Origin: Pseudomonas kilonensis
Lineage (GTDB): Bacteria > Pseudomonadota > Gammaproteobacteria > Pseudomonadales > Pseudomonadaceae
Direction: 5' to 3'
Length of the DNA stretch: 64,000 nt
Assembly: GCF_001269885.1 (NCBI RefSeq)
Contig: NZ_LHVH01000030.1
Span: forward strand, 114,661-178,660
The notes below the pieces were generated by a model. It did no database searches and was not told the origin of the DNA. It saw nothing but the letters and a program-made list of their open reading frames with translations. Each line of letters begins with the position of its first letter. Position 1 is the stretch's first letter. A program made the position numbers and the translations under genes. This document shows, piece by piece, positions 11,660 to 21,099 of this stretch.

Positions 11660-12115
11660 ATGGCCTTTCGCCCTCTTCCAGCCAAGGCGCCCGCCGTTCT
11701 GCTGCGCGAAGCCAAGCCGCTGAAAGCCATCTTCGGCCACGCCAAACGCCTGGGTCACCTGCAACGCCTGCTCGACAGCCAGTTGCAACCGGCCGCGCGC
11801 GAGCATTGCCACGTGGCTTCCTGGCGCGAAGGCAGCCTGCTGCTGATCGTCACCGACGGCCACTGGGCCACACGCCTGCGCTACCAGCAAAAACGCCTGC
11901 TGCGCCAACTCCAGGCGTTCGAAGAATTCGCCAACCTGACGCGGATCCTGTTCAAGGTACAACCGCCCACCGTCCAGGTCGGCGCCAAGGGGCACACGCT
12001 GGATTTGTCCACCGACGCCGCCGCGACCATTCAAGCCACGGCGGATGGCATCAGCGATCCCAACCTGCGGGCGGCGCTGGAGCGGTTGGCGGCGCATGCG
12101 CGGCCCAAGGATTGA
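11660..12115 (+). CDS. dciA: DciA-type DUF721 protein, candidate DnaB helicase loader
   Basis: The 151-residue protein has a single DUF721 domain (about residues 15-110, LREAKPLKAIFGHAKRLGHLQ... through FANLTRILFKVQP). Members of this family, DciA, interact with the replicative helicase DnaB in bacteria lacking DnaC. I chose the ATG at 11660 because the upstream in-frame stretch is low-complexity and the domain starts soon after MAFRPLPAKAPAVL. In P. aeruginosa an lpxC gene lies close by, as I recall; here a REPIN cluster and a HerA-like gene follow instead. The family call is firm; the symbol rests on family plus locus next to secA. Confidence 0.85.
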   Translation: MAFRPLPAKAPAVLLREAKPLKAIFGHAKRLGHLQRLLDSQLQPAAREHCHVASWREGSLLLIVTDGHWATRLRYQQKRLLRQLQAFEEFANLTRILFKVQPPTVQVGAKGHTLDLSTDAAATIQATADGISDPNLRAALERLAAHARPKD

Positions 12116-12137
12116 GATTTTCGGCGCCTGTTGAATC

Positions 12138-12370
12138 GCTTTCGCGAGCAAGCCCGCTCCCACAGGGGATCTAGGCGAACACAAATTTTGTGTCTGGCAG
12201 AAACCCACTGTGGGAGCGAGCCTGCTCGCGATGGCGGCAGATCAGCCAGCCTATTTTTCGCCTGCTAAACCGTCTTCGCGAGCAAGCCCGCTCCCACAGG
12301 GGATTTGCGGCGGGCACACATTCTGTGTCTGGCAAAAATCTACTGTGGGAGCGGGCTTGCTCGCGAAAGG
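12138..12370. repeat. Cluster of two REPINs
   Basis: Two successive inverted REP pairs (12138-12235 and 12272-12370) share CGCGAGCAAGCCCGCTCC and very similar spacers containing ACACA..TTTTGTGT and ACACATTCTGTGT palindromes, so one is probably a copy of the other. They lie between the convergent dciA and HerA-like genes. Confidence 0.9.
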
Positions 12371-12386
12371 GGCGACTCGGTCCTGA

Positions 12387-13874
12387 CTACCGGCGCTTGC
12401 TGCCCCCCAGCAACGACCCCATCAACCCACGCACCAATTGCCGGCCCAACTGATTGGCCGCCTGGCGCATCGCCGATTTAAGCGCCTGGCCGGCCGCGGT
12501 GCCGAGGAACTCGCCGGCTTTTTCGGTGAAGCTCGGTTCTTCCGCCGCCGGCTTGCCCGGCGCCTCTTCGGCCTGCGGTTCCAGCCCTTTGCGGCCCATC
12601 AGCACTTCATAGGCCGATTCACGATCAATGGGTTTGTCATAGCGCCCTTGCAACGGCGAACTGGCGATCAACCCGGCGCGCTCGGCTTCGCTCAGCGGCC
12701 CGATGCGCGATTGCGGTGGCGCCACCAGCACGCGCTGGACCACTTCCGGCGTGCCTTTTTCCTGCAAGGTGCCCACCAGGGCTTCACCGATGCCCAGTTC
12801 GGTCAGCACCGCCAGGGCATCGAATTGCGGGTTGGGCCGGAAACCGTCAGCCACCGCCCGCAGGGATTTCTGCTCCTTGGCCGTAAAGGCCCGCAACCCG
12901 TGCTGGATGCGCAAGCCCAACTGCGCCAGCACGTCATCCGGCAAGTCGCCCGGCGACTGGGTCACGAAATACACCCCGACGCCCTTGGAACGGATCAGCC
13001 GCACCACTTGCTCCAGGCGCTCCTGCAAGGCCTTGGGCGTCCCGGCAAAGAGCAGGTGCGCCTCATCGAAGAACAGCGCCAGCAACGGTTTGTCCGCATC
13101 ACCGCGCTCAGGCAACTGCTCGAACAGCTCGGCCAGCAGCCACAACAGGAATGTCGCGTAGACCTTCGGCGCTTCGTGGACCAGGCGGCTGGCGTCGAGC
13201 AAGTGGATGCGGCCACGGCCATCGCTGGCCGGTTGCAGGATGTCTTCGAGCTGCAAGGCCGGCTCGCCGAACAACGCATCCGCACCCTGCTGTTCCAAAG
13301 TGGACAAGCGTCGCAACAACGCCTGGCTGGAGCCCGTGGTCATCAGCGCCGCGTCGTCCCCCAGCAACTCAGGGTTGTCCTTGAGATGGTTGAGCAGCGC
13401 TTTCAGGTCCTTGAGGTCCAGCAGTAACAAGCCTTCGCGGTCGGCCACCTTGAACGCGGCGTAGAGCGCCGACTGCTGGCTGTCCGTCAGTTCCAGCAGG
13501 CTGCCGATCAACAACGGACCCATTTCACTCAAGGTGGTGCGCAGTGGATGACCGGACTGGCCGTGGATATCCCACAAGGTCACCGGATAAGCCTGGGGCT
13601 TGTGGTTGAGCCAAGGCATGCCGGCGATACGCTCGGCGATCTTGCCTTGGGGGTTGCCGGCCGCGCCGAGGCCGCACAGGTCACCCTTGATGTCCGCCGC
13701 GAACACCGCCACGCCGGCATCGCTGAACATTTCGGCCAGGCGCTGCAAGGTGACGGTCTTGCCGGTACCGGTGGCGCCCGCCACCAGACCATGACGATTC
13801 GCCAGGCGCATGGCCTGGGCGATGGGCTGGCCGCTAAGGTCGGCGCCGATAATGAGTTGCGATGAGTCAGGCAT
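12387..13874 (-). CDS. HerA-like / DUF853 (YjgR-type) ATPase
   Basis: The 495-residue protein is a DUF853 family P-loop ATPase of the HerA/FtsK group. Walker A is GATGTGKTVTLQ near residue 29; Walker B is PLLALFFDEAHLLF near residue 270, with an RSKGVGVYFVTQSPGDLPDDVLAQLG segment next. The C-terminal 80 residues are rich in Pro, Glu and Ala and end in RQLVRGLMGSLLGGSKRR, a basic tail. Family members are often annotated as helicases, but their substrate is not established to my knowledge. The start at MPDSSQLIIGADLSG (13874) was preferred to two upstream ATGs. It stands alone, convergent with dciA. Confidence 0.88.
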   Translation of the reverse strand: MPDSSQLIIGADLSGQPIAQAMRLANRHGLVAGATGTGKTVTLQRLAEMFSDAGVAVFAADIKGDLCGLGAAGNPQGKIAERIAGMPWLNHKPQAYPVTLWDIHGQSGHPLRTTLSEMGPLLIGSLLELTDSQQSALYAAFKVADREGLLLLDLKDLKALLNHLKDNPELLGDDAALMTTGSSQALLRRLSTLEQQGADALFGEPALQLEDILQPASDGRGRIHLLDASRLVHEAPKVYATFLLWLLAELFEQLPERGDADKPLLALFFDEAHLLFAGTPKALQERLEQVVRLIRSKGVGVYFVTQSPGDLPDDVLAQLGLRIQHGLRAFTAKEQKSLRAVADGFRPNPQFDALAVLTELGIGEALVGTLQEKGTPEVVQRVLVAPPQSRIGPLSEAERAGLIASSPLQGRYDKPIDRESAYEVLMGRKGLEPQAEEAPGKPAAEEPSFTEKAGEFLGTAAGQALKSAMRQAANQLGRQLVRGLMGSLLGGSKRR

Positions 13875-13985
13875 GTGGTCACCCGTGGTGTTTGCGATAT
13901 GACGCCATTTTGCACGCTTATATAAAAGCATGCCTGGGGCATTAAGGCTTGAATGCACAGTCAACACTGTATTTGGCCGGACCTA

Positions 13986-14116
13986 TGTGGCGAGGGGATT
14001 TATCCCCGCTGGGCTGCGCAGCAGCCCTAAAGCAGCGTACTCCATCATCCTGGCACACCGAGTTGCATGGTTTGGAGCCGCTTCGCGGCCCAGCGGGGAT
14101 AAATCCCCTCGCCACA
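13986..14116. repeat. ~130-bp imperfect palindromic repeat, copy 2
   Basis: Same arms as the copy at 1041-1168 (GGGGATTTATCCCC flanked by GTGGCGA/TCGCCAC). It lies between the divergent HerA-like gene and the glycosyltransferase operon. Confidence 0.85.
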
Positions 14117-14213
14117 GGAATCTGCATGACCGCTACGTCACCACAACCCCAACCGAACATCTATTCTTACTAAAGGTCAACACAGGAGAACACTGACCGG
14201 AGGGACGTTCATC

Positions 14214-15326
14214 GTGCATATAGCGGACATAACCATGTTCTACGCCCCCGCCAGCGGAGGCGTGCGCACTTATCTGGATGCCAAGCACCGGCGCCTGGGC
14301 GATCGGCCCGGTATTCGCCACAGCCTGCTGATTCCCGGCGCGCATTTGAGCGTGCATGACGGAATCTACAAGGTTCCAGCCCCTGCACTGCCGTTCGGCA
14401 AGGGCTACCGCTTCCCCCTTCGCCTGGCCCCCTGGCGCAATGTCCTGCGCGATCTACAGCCCGATCTGATTGAAGTCGGCGATCCCTACCTCACGGCCTG
14501 GGCCGCGCTGGATGCCCGTCGCCAGCTCGACGTCCCCGTCATCGGTTTCTATCACTCCGACCTGCCACTGCTGGTCAGCAACCGCATGGGCAACTGGTTC
14601 ACCCCCAACATCGAAGCTTATGTCAGCAAGTTGTACGGCAATTTCGACCGGGTCCTGGCGCCGAGCCAGGTCATGGCCGACAAACTGACCGGGTTGGGGG
14701 TCAAGAACGTCTTCGTGCAACCGTTGGGCGTCGACCTGCAAACCTTCAACCCGGCCGCCCGCGACCCGGAGCTGCGCGCCGAGCTGGGCATCGCCGAGGA
14801 CACGCGCCTGCTGATTTTTGCCGGGCGCGGCTCCAAGGAAAAAAACCTGCCGGTGCTGCTCAAGTGCATGAAACGCCTGGGCGAGCGCTATCACCTGTTG
14901 TTGGTGGGCTCGTCGATGCCCGCCGTGGTGCCGGACAACGTCACGGTGATCGATGAATTCTGCCCGGCACCGCAAGTCGCCCGGCTCATGGCCAGCGCCG
15001 ATGCCCTGCTGCACGCTGGCGACCAGGAAACCTTCGGCCTGGTGATTCTCGAAGCCATGGCCAGCGGTATTCCGGTCGTGGCGGTGGCGGCCGGGGCTTT
15101 CACTGAGGTCGTCGATGAAGACTGCGGCCTGCTGTGCACACCCAACAATCCACAGGCCATGGCCAATGCCGTGCGGCAACTGTTTGCCGAAGGCTGCCAG
15201 CGCCGTGGTGTGCTGGCGCGCCAGCATGTGGAGCAGCATTACGCCTGGGATACCGTGGTCAACAGCTTGCTGGGGCACTACTACGCCGTGCTCGGCGGGC
15301 AGATGCCACTGCTGGCCAATGGTTGA
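14214..15326 (+). CDS. Family 4-type glycosyltransferase
   Basis: The 370-residue protein has two Rossmann-like halves of a GT-B glycosyltransferase. The N-terminal part begins MHIADITMFYAPASGGVRTYLDAK. The C-terminal part carries LLIFAGRGSKEKNLPVLLKCM and the GT4 signature EATFG-like motif HAGDQETFGLVILEAMASGIPVVAV near residue 265, which binds the nucleotide-sugar. The start is a GTG at 14214, with CCGGAGGG eight bases upstream. It heads a three-gene set with a deacetylase-like and a flippase-like gene, suggesting assembly of an envelope glycolipid or polysaccharide. Donor and acceptor cannot be read from sequence. Confidence 0.9.
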   Translation: MHIADITMFYAPASGGVRTYLDAKHRRLGDRPGIRHSLLIPGAHLSVHDGIYKVPAPALPFGKGYRFPLRLAPWRNVLRDLQPDLIEVGDPYLTAWAALDARRQLDVPVIGFYHSDLPLLVSNRMGNWFTPNIEAYVSKLYGNFDRVLAPSQVMADKLTGLGVKNVFVQPLGVDLQTFNPAARDPELRAELGIAEDTRLLIFAGRGSKEKNLPVLLKCMKRLGERYHLLLVGSSMPAVVPDNVTVIDEFCPAPQVARLMASADALLHAGDQETFGLVILEAMASGIPVVAVAAGAFTEVVDEDCGLLCTPNNPQAMANAVRQLFAEGCQRRGVLARQHVEQHYAWDTVVNSLLGHYYAVLGGQMPLLANG

Positions 15327-15357
15327 GGTGAGGTCCGTGTCGATGAACCGCTCGTCC

Positions 15358-15517
15358 AGTGTCCTGTTTCGCAAATACGTTTCTTTCTTGGCGAGTGGCT
15401 GTTGTCGTCAGGCAAGGCGCCGCGACGAGTCATAGCCCGCTATGGCGAGGAGCGGCAACGCAGCATGACGACAACAGACACCGTCAAAAAGGAACAGTAT
15501 TTGTGATACAGGACACT
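15358..15517. mobile_element. 160-bp element with ~53-bp terminal inverted repeats
   Basis: The left arm at 15358-15410 starts AGTGTCCTGT and the right arm at 15466-15517 is its imperfect complement. Aligned by eye they differ at about a dozen positions and one indel. The centre has GTCATAGCCCGCTATGGC, itself nearly palindromic. It encodes nothing and looks like a non-autonomous (MITE-like) repeat. Its right end contains the AAAAAGGAAC ribosome-binding site and the GTG assigned to the next gene. Confidence 0.75.
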
Positions 15518-16270
15518 AGCGTGCTCCTGGTGCTGCACGACGTGGCACCGCAAACCTGGCCCGACTACCAGCCCTTCGTCGAAGCCGTTGACGCCCTCGG
15601 CCAGGTGCCGATGACCTGGTTGGTGGTGCCGGACTTTCACCGCAACAATGCCTTGGAGGCTGACCCCGGCTTTCGACGCCTGCTCGACAGCCGGGTCGAG
15701 CGCGGCGACGAACTGGTGTTGCATGGCTACTACCATTGCGACGACGGCCCTGCCGCCCGCCACCCCAAGGAGTGGTTCATGCGCCGGGTCTATACCCATG
15801 AGGGGGAGTTCTACAACCTGTCCGAGGCCGCCGCCCTCGCCCGCCTGCGCGCCGGTATCGAAACCTTTGAACGCTACCACTGGCCACTGGAGGGTTTCGT
15901 CGCCCCGGCCTGGCTGATGAGCGAAGGCACGCGCCAGGCCTTGCGCCAGTTGCCGCTGAGCTACACCAGTGACACCCAACACCTTTATCGCCTGCCTGAC
16001 TTCACCGCCATCGATGCGCCGGGGCTGGTCTGGAGTGCCCGCAGCGCCTGGCGCCGTGGCCTGTCGAAAGTCATCAGCGACCAACGCGAACAGCGCTGGC
16101 GCCAGGCCCCGGTGATTCGCCTGGGCCTGCACCCGGTGGACATGCGCCATACCTTTTCCCGGGACTATTGGCTGCGCACCCTCCAACGCCTGCTCAACGA
16201 CGGTCGCATACCCATGACCAAAGTCGACTGGCTGGCGACCCAGGGGCTGCGGGTCAGCAGCGCCGCATGA
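15503..16270 (+). CDS. Polysaccharide deacetylase-like (DUF2334-type) protein
   Basis: From the GTG at 15503 the protein is 255 residues. It has the features of a DUF2334 / NodB-like deacetylase fold: VLLVLHDVAPQTW near the N terminus (Asp as metal ligand), ELVLHGYYHCDD (HGxxH-like metal site), and a C-terminal LGLHPVDMRH. It probably acts on an N-acetylated sugar made by the neighbouring glycosyltransferase, which is inference. The chosen start lies inside a repeat element; a GTG at 15521 (VLLVLHDVAP) just after the element is the alternative. The gene overlaps the next one by four bases. Confidence 0.8.
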   Translation: MIQDTSVLLVLHDVAPQTWPDYQPFVEAVDALGQVPMTWLVVPDFHRNNALEADPGFRRLLDSRVERGDELVLHGYYHCDDGPAARHPKEWFMRRVYTHEGEFYNLSEAAALARLRAGIETFERYHWPLEGFVAPAWLMSEGTRQALRQLPLSYTSDTQHLYRLPDFTAIDAPGLVWSARSAWRRGLSKVISDQREQRWRQAPVIRLGLHPVDMRHTFSRDYWLRTLQRLLNDGRIPMTKVDWLATQGLRVSSAA

Positions 16271-17262
16271 AACGGCTGATCTGGCTGGGTGCCGCCCTGC
16301 TCACGGCGCTACTGGTGCCGCTGCTGGTCGGCGGCGGGGAAATGTGGTCGCGGGTGCAGCGCTTTCCGTTGTCGCTACTGCTGGCCATGCTCGGCATGAT
16401 CGTGCTGTGCTGGGGTTTGAACTCCGTGCGCTTGCGCCTGCTGCTGGGGGAGCACCGTGGGCGCATCGGCGGGCTGAAAAGCATCGGCGTGGTGATGTCC
16501 ACCGAGTTCGCCATGTGCGCGACGCCCGGTGGCAGTGGCGGCCCGCTGACGCTGATGGCCCTGCTGGCGCGCAACGGCGTGCGCCCGGCCCATGGCAGCG
16601 CGGTGTTTGCCATGGATCAGTTGAGTGACTTGCTGTTCTTCCTCTGCGCCTTGGTGGGCATTCTGTTTTACGCGCTGTTCCAGAACCTCAGCCAGCGCAT
16701 GGAGTGGATGCTGGCGTTAAGCGCGATTTCATTGTTTGGCGGGTTGTTCGGCTGTGTGCTGGTGGCCCGGTATCACCGCAGATTGATTCTGCTGGGTGCT
16801 CGACTGCTGCGCCACCTGCGCGTAAAAGCCGTCACCCGTCGACGCTGGGCGCGCAAGATCCTGAGCTTTCTGGCGGCGTTCACCGACACCTTGAAGTTGC
16901 CGCGACAGACACTGCTCCAGGTCTTCGGCCTGACCTGCCTGCATTGGGCGCTGCGCTACAGCGTGTTGTACCTGGCATTGAGGGGACTGGGGGCGGATTT
17001 GCAGTGGGCCTGGAGTTTCCTGATCCAGATGCTGTCCCTGAGTGCGGGACAGTTCAGCCTGCTGCCGGGCGGCGCCGGGGCGGCCGAATTGACGTCGGCG
17101 GCGCTGCTGGCACCCATGGTGGGCAAATCCACCGCAGCGGCGGCGATCCTGATCTGGCGGGCGGTGACCTATTACTTTTATCTGGTGGCCGGCGGGCCGG
17201 TGTTCTTCCTGATGGTCGGGCGACCGTTGCTCAAGAAACTGATCAGGCTCAGGCAGGCCTGA
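16267..17262 (+). CDS. UPF0104 / flippase-like integral membrane protein
   Basis: The 331-residue protein has about eight hydrophobic segments and the glycine-rich LLPGGAGAAELTSAALLAPM segment near residue 268 typical of the lysylphosphatidylglycerol-synthase transmembrane family (UPF0104, AglD-like). Such proteins are thought to translocate or handle lipid-linked substrates; biochemical roles vary. Its ATG overlaps the deacetylase stop (ATGA), so the three genes at 14214-17262 are likely one transcript making and exporting one product. No tRNA-dependent synthase domain is present, which argues against true MprF activity. Confidence 0.85.
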   Translation: MKRLIWLGAALLTALLVPLLVGGGEMWSRVQRFPLSLLLAMLGMIVLCWGLNSVRLRLLLGEHRGRIGGLKSIGVVMSTEFAMCATPGGSGGPLTLMALLARNGVRPAHGSAVFAMDQLSDLLFFLCALVGILFYALFQNLSQRMEWMLALSAISLFGGLFGCVLVARYHRRLILLGARLLRHLRVKAVTRRRWARKILSFLAAFTDTLKLPRQTLLQVFGLTCLHWALRYSVLYLALRGLGADLQWAWSFLIQMLSLSAGQFSLLPGGAGAAELTSAALLAPMVGKSTAAAAILIWRAVTYYFYLVAGGPVFFLMVGRPLLKKLIRLRQA

Positions 17263-17266
17263 CGTA

Positions 17267-17440
17267 TCACGGCTTCTGTTCGGGCTCGTCCTGGGGATGC
17301 AGTTGCTCCCACAATTGCGCAGCATCGGGAAACTCAGTGCCGTCCTCCGGGCCCAACGCATCTGGGTCATAGCGGCTGAGGCAGCCCTCGCCCAGGGTCG
17401 CCGGCGCCTTGGAGGTGGCTTTGTCCAATGGATCGGTCAT
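17267..17440 (-). CDS. Small acidic hypothetical protein, 57 residues
   Basis: A short reading frame begins MTDPLDKATSKAPATLGEG and ends LHPQDEPEQKP. It has an AAGGGAGA ribosome-binding site about 11 bases before the ATG at 17440, and acidic Pseudomonas-like coding sequence. It ends four bases from the flippase-like stop, convergent with it. I have the impression that a similar small protein is conserved at this position in other pseudomonads, but cannot check. No motif or function is apparent; a single Trp and no Cys pair were seen. Confidence 0.65.
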   Translation of the reverse strand: MTDPLDKATSKAPATLGEGCLSRYDPDALGPEDGTEFPDAAQLWEQLHPQDEPEQKP

Positions 17441-17473
17441 GGCGCGAGCGTCTCCCTTGAACTGTATGAGTTC

Positions 17474-17602
17474 CTGTGGCGAGGGGATTTATCCCCGTTG
17501 GGTTGCGGAGCAACCCTAAAGCGGCGAGCTCAATCTGGCATACCGGGTTGCCTGGATTGGGGCCGCTTCGCAGCCCAACGGGGATAAATCCCCTCGCCAC
17601 AG
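17474..17602. repeat. ~130-bp imperfect palindromic repeat, copy 3
   Basis: Arms CTGTGGCGAGGGG and its complement enclose GGGTTGCGGAGCAACCC. Same family as 1041-1168. Confidence 0.85.
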
Positions 17603-17665
17603 GGACATCATTGCTCTTCAGAAAAAAGGCCTGGCGATCGCTCGTCCAGGCCCTTTGCAGTGCAG

Positions 17666-18514
<849 letters not shown>

Positions 18515-18820
18515 TAGGGAAACTCCAGAACTTCGCAAAGGCGGCCATTCTAGCCATTGCGCGGCAAAACTGCAGTATCGATGACACGCCAAACCCTCCG
18601 CGACGGCCTATCGCTGCGATCTGCGTGGCCTGGGGAAGCAGGCTATATGTGTGAAAAGATGTGAAGACTCTGTCGCGGCATTTAACTGCAACAGGCGTTT
18701 TTGTGGCACAGCACTAATTAATTAAATAAAACACCGGTTAAATGTTTACTTGATGAAACTGTCTGATTACTATTGCCGCACTGTGTCCTTGTCACCCGCG
18801 TCCTACATAAGGTAGTCCAC
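18515..18820. promoter_or_regulatory. purU-mvaT divergent region with AT-rich tract
   Basis: The 306-bp region has a marked AT-rich patch at about 18712-18765 (AATTAATTAAATAAAACACC) just upstream of mvaT. Since MvaT binds AT-rich DNA and H-NS-family genes are often autorepressed, this is a plausible autoregulatory site. No exact promoter hexamers are claimed. Confidence 0.45.
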
Positions 18821-19198
18821 ATGTCCTTGATCAATGAATACCGCGCCACAGAAGAAGCCATCAAAGAACTGCAAGCTCGCCTGAAAAACCTGTCCCAAGA
18901 CGACAAACTGCAAACCGAGCTTGAATTCGAAGGCAAACTGCGCACTCTGATGGGCGAATACTCCAAGTCGCTGCGCGACATCATTGCCCTGCTGGATCCA
19001 GAAGCCAAGTCGAGCAAAGCACCCCGTGGCGCCGTGAAAACTACCGGCACCAAACGCGCTCGCAAAGTTAAGCAATACAAGAACCCGCACAACGGCGAAG
19101 TCATCGAAACCAAAGGTGGCAACCACAAGACTCTGAAAGAGTGGAAAGCCAAGTGGGGCGGTGACGTGGTTGAAGGCTGGGCAACCCTGCTGGGCTAA
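18821..19198 (+). CDS. mvaT: H-NS-like xenogeneic silencer MvaT
   Basis: The 125-residue protein is nearly the canonical MvaT sequence. The N-terminal coiled coil (residues 1-60, MSLINEYRATEEAIKELQAR) oligomerises. The C-terminal DNA-binding domain KRARKVKQYKNPHNGEVIET...LKEWKAKWGGDVVEGWATLL inserts into the minor groove of AT-rich DNA. It silences horizontally acquired genes and controls biofilm and secondary-metabolism genes. The ATG at 18821 is the family start; the upstream in-frame ATG at 18773 is unlikely. The first 24 residues are strongly conserved in this genus, which supports the genus assignment. Confidence 0.96.
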   Translation: MSLINEYRATEEAIKELQARLKNLSQDDKLQTELEFEGKLRTLMGEYSKSLRDIIALLDPEAKSSKAPRGAVKTTGTKRARKVKQYKNPHNGEVIETKGGNHKTLKEWKAKWGGDVVEGWATLLG

Positions 19199-19228
19199 GC
19201 CTCACCGGTTCGCACCGTTCTTAGCGAA

Positions 19229-19260
19229 CAAAAAAACGCCAGCGATTGCTGGCGTTTTTT
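19229..19260. terminator. Bidirectional terminator between mvaT and sbcB
   Basis: AAAAACGCCAGC, loop GATT, GCTGGCGTTTTTT: A-tract and T-tract on the two sides let it serve both convergent genes. Confidence 0.93.
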
Positions 19261-19283
19261 ATGCCTGTCATCTTTTTACTTCA

Positions 19284-20717
19284 TCACGGCTCAAGGCTTA
19301 AACGTTTGCGCAATTGCTGGCTGTAGCCCTGCCACTCCCTGAGTACTTCTTGCTGCACGGGTGTAGACAGAGCCATCCACTCTCCCATCGCCGCATCAAA
19401 ACTTTCCAAGGTATTAGGCGCCCCCCACTCCGGGGATGACAGCCGTTGTTGACAGAAAAGTCTCCAACGCGCCTGCTCTTCAGGACTCAACGTGTCTGGA
19501 AAGTTGCGCGCGCGATATCGGAACAATAGTTCTGGCAAACGCTCATCATCGAAAGGCCAGCGTTCTTGAGCCAATTGCGCGGGGTCAGCCATGCGCACTT
19601 GTTCACATAAACGTCGATCGCGATCCCCCAGGAAGCCCGCGTATAACTGTTGTTCGGGATCCTCGCTGGCGGTGAAATCCTCGCGCCCATAAATAGCCTG
19701 AAGTTTATCTTGCCAAACTTTCTGTGCGTCAGTTAGCCGCAATGCCCGCTGCTGATAGCCCTCCATGTCCAGTTCCAGTCGCTGCTGGTCCGCGGCACGC
19801 AGCACCGACAATGGCGCGATCACCGGGCATTTGTTGATATGGATAAGCTTGAGCGGCACCGGCAACTCACCTTCGAGCAATTCTTCACGGCGGGTATACA
19901 AACGCTGGCGCAGGCTTTCGGCATCGTCGTCCAGCAGGCCCTGGGGGTCCAGATGCAGGTCGCAGACGATCAGGGCGTTGCGGTTTTTCGGGTGCCAGGC
20001 CAGCGGCAGGACCACACCGATGTAGTTGCGCGCCGCCGAGAAGCGACCGGAAATATGCACCATGGGCTGCAACAGACGGATCTGGTCCATCACCTTCTGT
20101 TTGCTGCGCAACTGGAACAGCCAGTCGTAGAGCCGGGGCTGCTGCTGACGGATCAGCCGGGCCAGGGCGATGGTCGCGCGCACGTCCGACAACGCATCAT
20201 GGGCCTGGCCATGGTCGATGCCATTGGCGGCGGTCAGGCGCTCGAGCTTGAGGGTCACGCGACCGTCCTCTTGCGGCCAGACAATGCCTTGCGGGCGCAG
20301 CGCATAGGCCGCGCGCACCAGGTCGATCAAATCCCAGCGACTGTTGCCGCCCTGCCATTCCCGCGCGTACGGGTCGAAGAAATTCCGATAGAGGCTGTAG
20401 CGGGTCATTTCATCGTCGAAGCGCAGGGTGTTGTAGCCGGCGCCACAGGTACCGGGCGCGGCCAGGTGGCCGTGGACACGGGTCATGAAATCGGCTTCGC
20501 TCAAGCCTTTTTCGGCCAGGCATGTCGGGGTGATACCGGTAATCGCACTGGCCGCCGGATGCGGCAGGATGTCATCGCCGGGCTGGCAATACAGGTTCAC
20601 CGGTTCGTCGATTTCATTGAGTTCGAAATCGGTACGGATACCCGCCACCTGCAAGGGCCGGTCGCAACGCGGGTTGATGCCGGTGGTTTCGTAGTCGTAC
20701 CAGAAAATGGAAGTCAC
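19284..20717 (-). CDS. sbcB: Exodeoxyribonuclease I
   Basis: The 477-residue protein is the 3'-to-5' single-strand exonuclease used in mismatch repair and recombination. The DEDD exonuclease motif IFWYDYETTG lies at residues 4-13, with GYNTLRFDDEMTRY near residue 100 and HDALSDVRATIALARLI near residue 180 giving the remaining acidic ligands. The SH3-like and C-terminal helical parts follow. The start chosen is a GTG at 20717 with AGGAAC upstream; the longer frame starting in a REP sequence is rejected. It is convergent with mvaT, sharing a terminator. Confidence 0.95.
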   Translation of the reverse strand: MTSIFWYDYETTGINPRCDRPLQVAGIRTDFELNEIDEPVNLYCQPGDDILPHPAASAITGITPTCLAEKGLSEADFMTRVHGHLAAPGTCGAGYNTLRFDDEMTRYSLYRNFFDPYAREWQGGNSRWDLIDLVRAAYALRPQGIVWPQEDGRVTLKLERLTAANGIDHGQAHDALSDVRATIALARLIRQQQPRLYDWLFQLRSKQKVMDQIRLLQPMVHISGRFSAARNYIGVVLPLAWHPKNRNALIVCDLHLDPQGLLDDDAESLRQRLYTRREELLEGELPVPLKLIHINKCPVIAPLSVLRAADQQRLELDMEGYQQRALRLTDAQKVWQDKLQAIYGREDFTASEDPEQQLYAGFLGDRDRRLCEQVRMADPAQLAQERWPFDDERLPELLFRYRARNFPDTLSPEEQARWRLFCQQRLSSPEWGAPNTLESFDAAMGEWMALSTPVQQEVLREWQGYSQQLRKRLSLEP

Positions 20718-20842
20718 GGGCTGTTCCTGAACTGAAGACTGGCGAAGTCTAGGCGCTCGAACCCGCCTGCGACCAGCAGTCCTGTAACTTTTGAATGCCG
20801 ACACGGGGGTGGATATTGGATCTGTAAACACCCGAGAACCCA

Positions 20843-20936
20843 TGTGGGAGCGGGCTTGCTCGCGAAAGCGGTGGGTCAGCGACATCGATGTTGAATGTAC
20901 CGCCGTCTTCGCGAGCAAGCCCGCTCCCACAAGGAT
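20843..20936. repeat. REPIN
   Basis: GTGGGAGCGGGCTTGCTCGC and its complement flank a 47-bp spacer, in the 382-bp gap between the divergent sbcB and RDD genes. The rest of the gap shows nothing recognisable. Confidence 0.9.
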
Positions 20937-21099
20937 CCGTGAACACTGAGGGGGCGCAGAATGATGCAGACAACGTTCACGCGCTCAATCCTGTTACAAA
21001 CCATGAAATGACACACACAGCTCTATCGTTTGCCCGCACGAAGACTGCTAGCATCTGGGCCGAGATTGAACGTTCGGTCTGGCCCATCACAGGTTGCCC

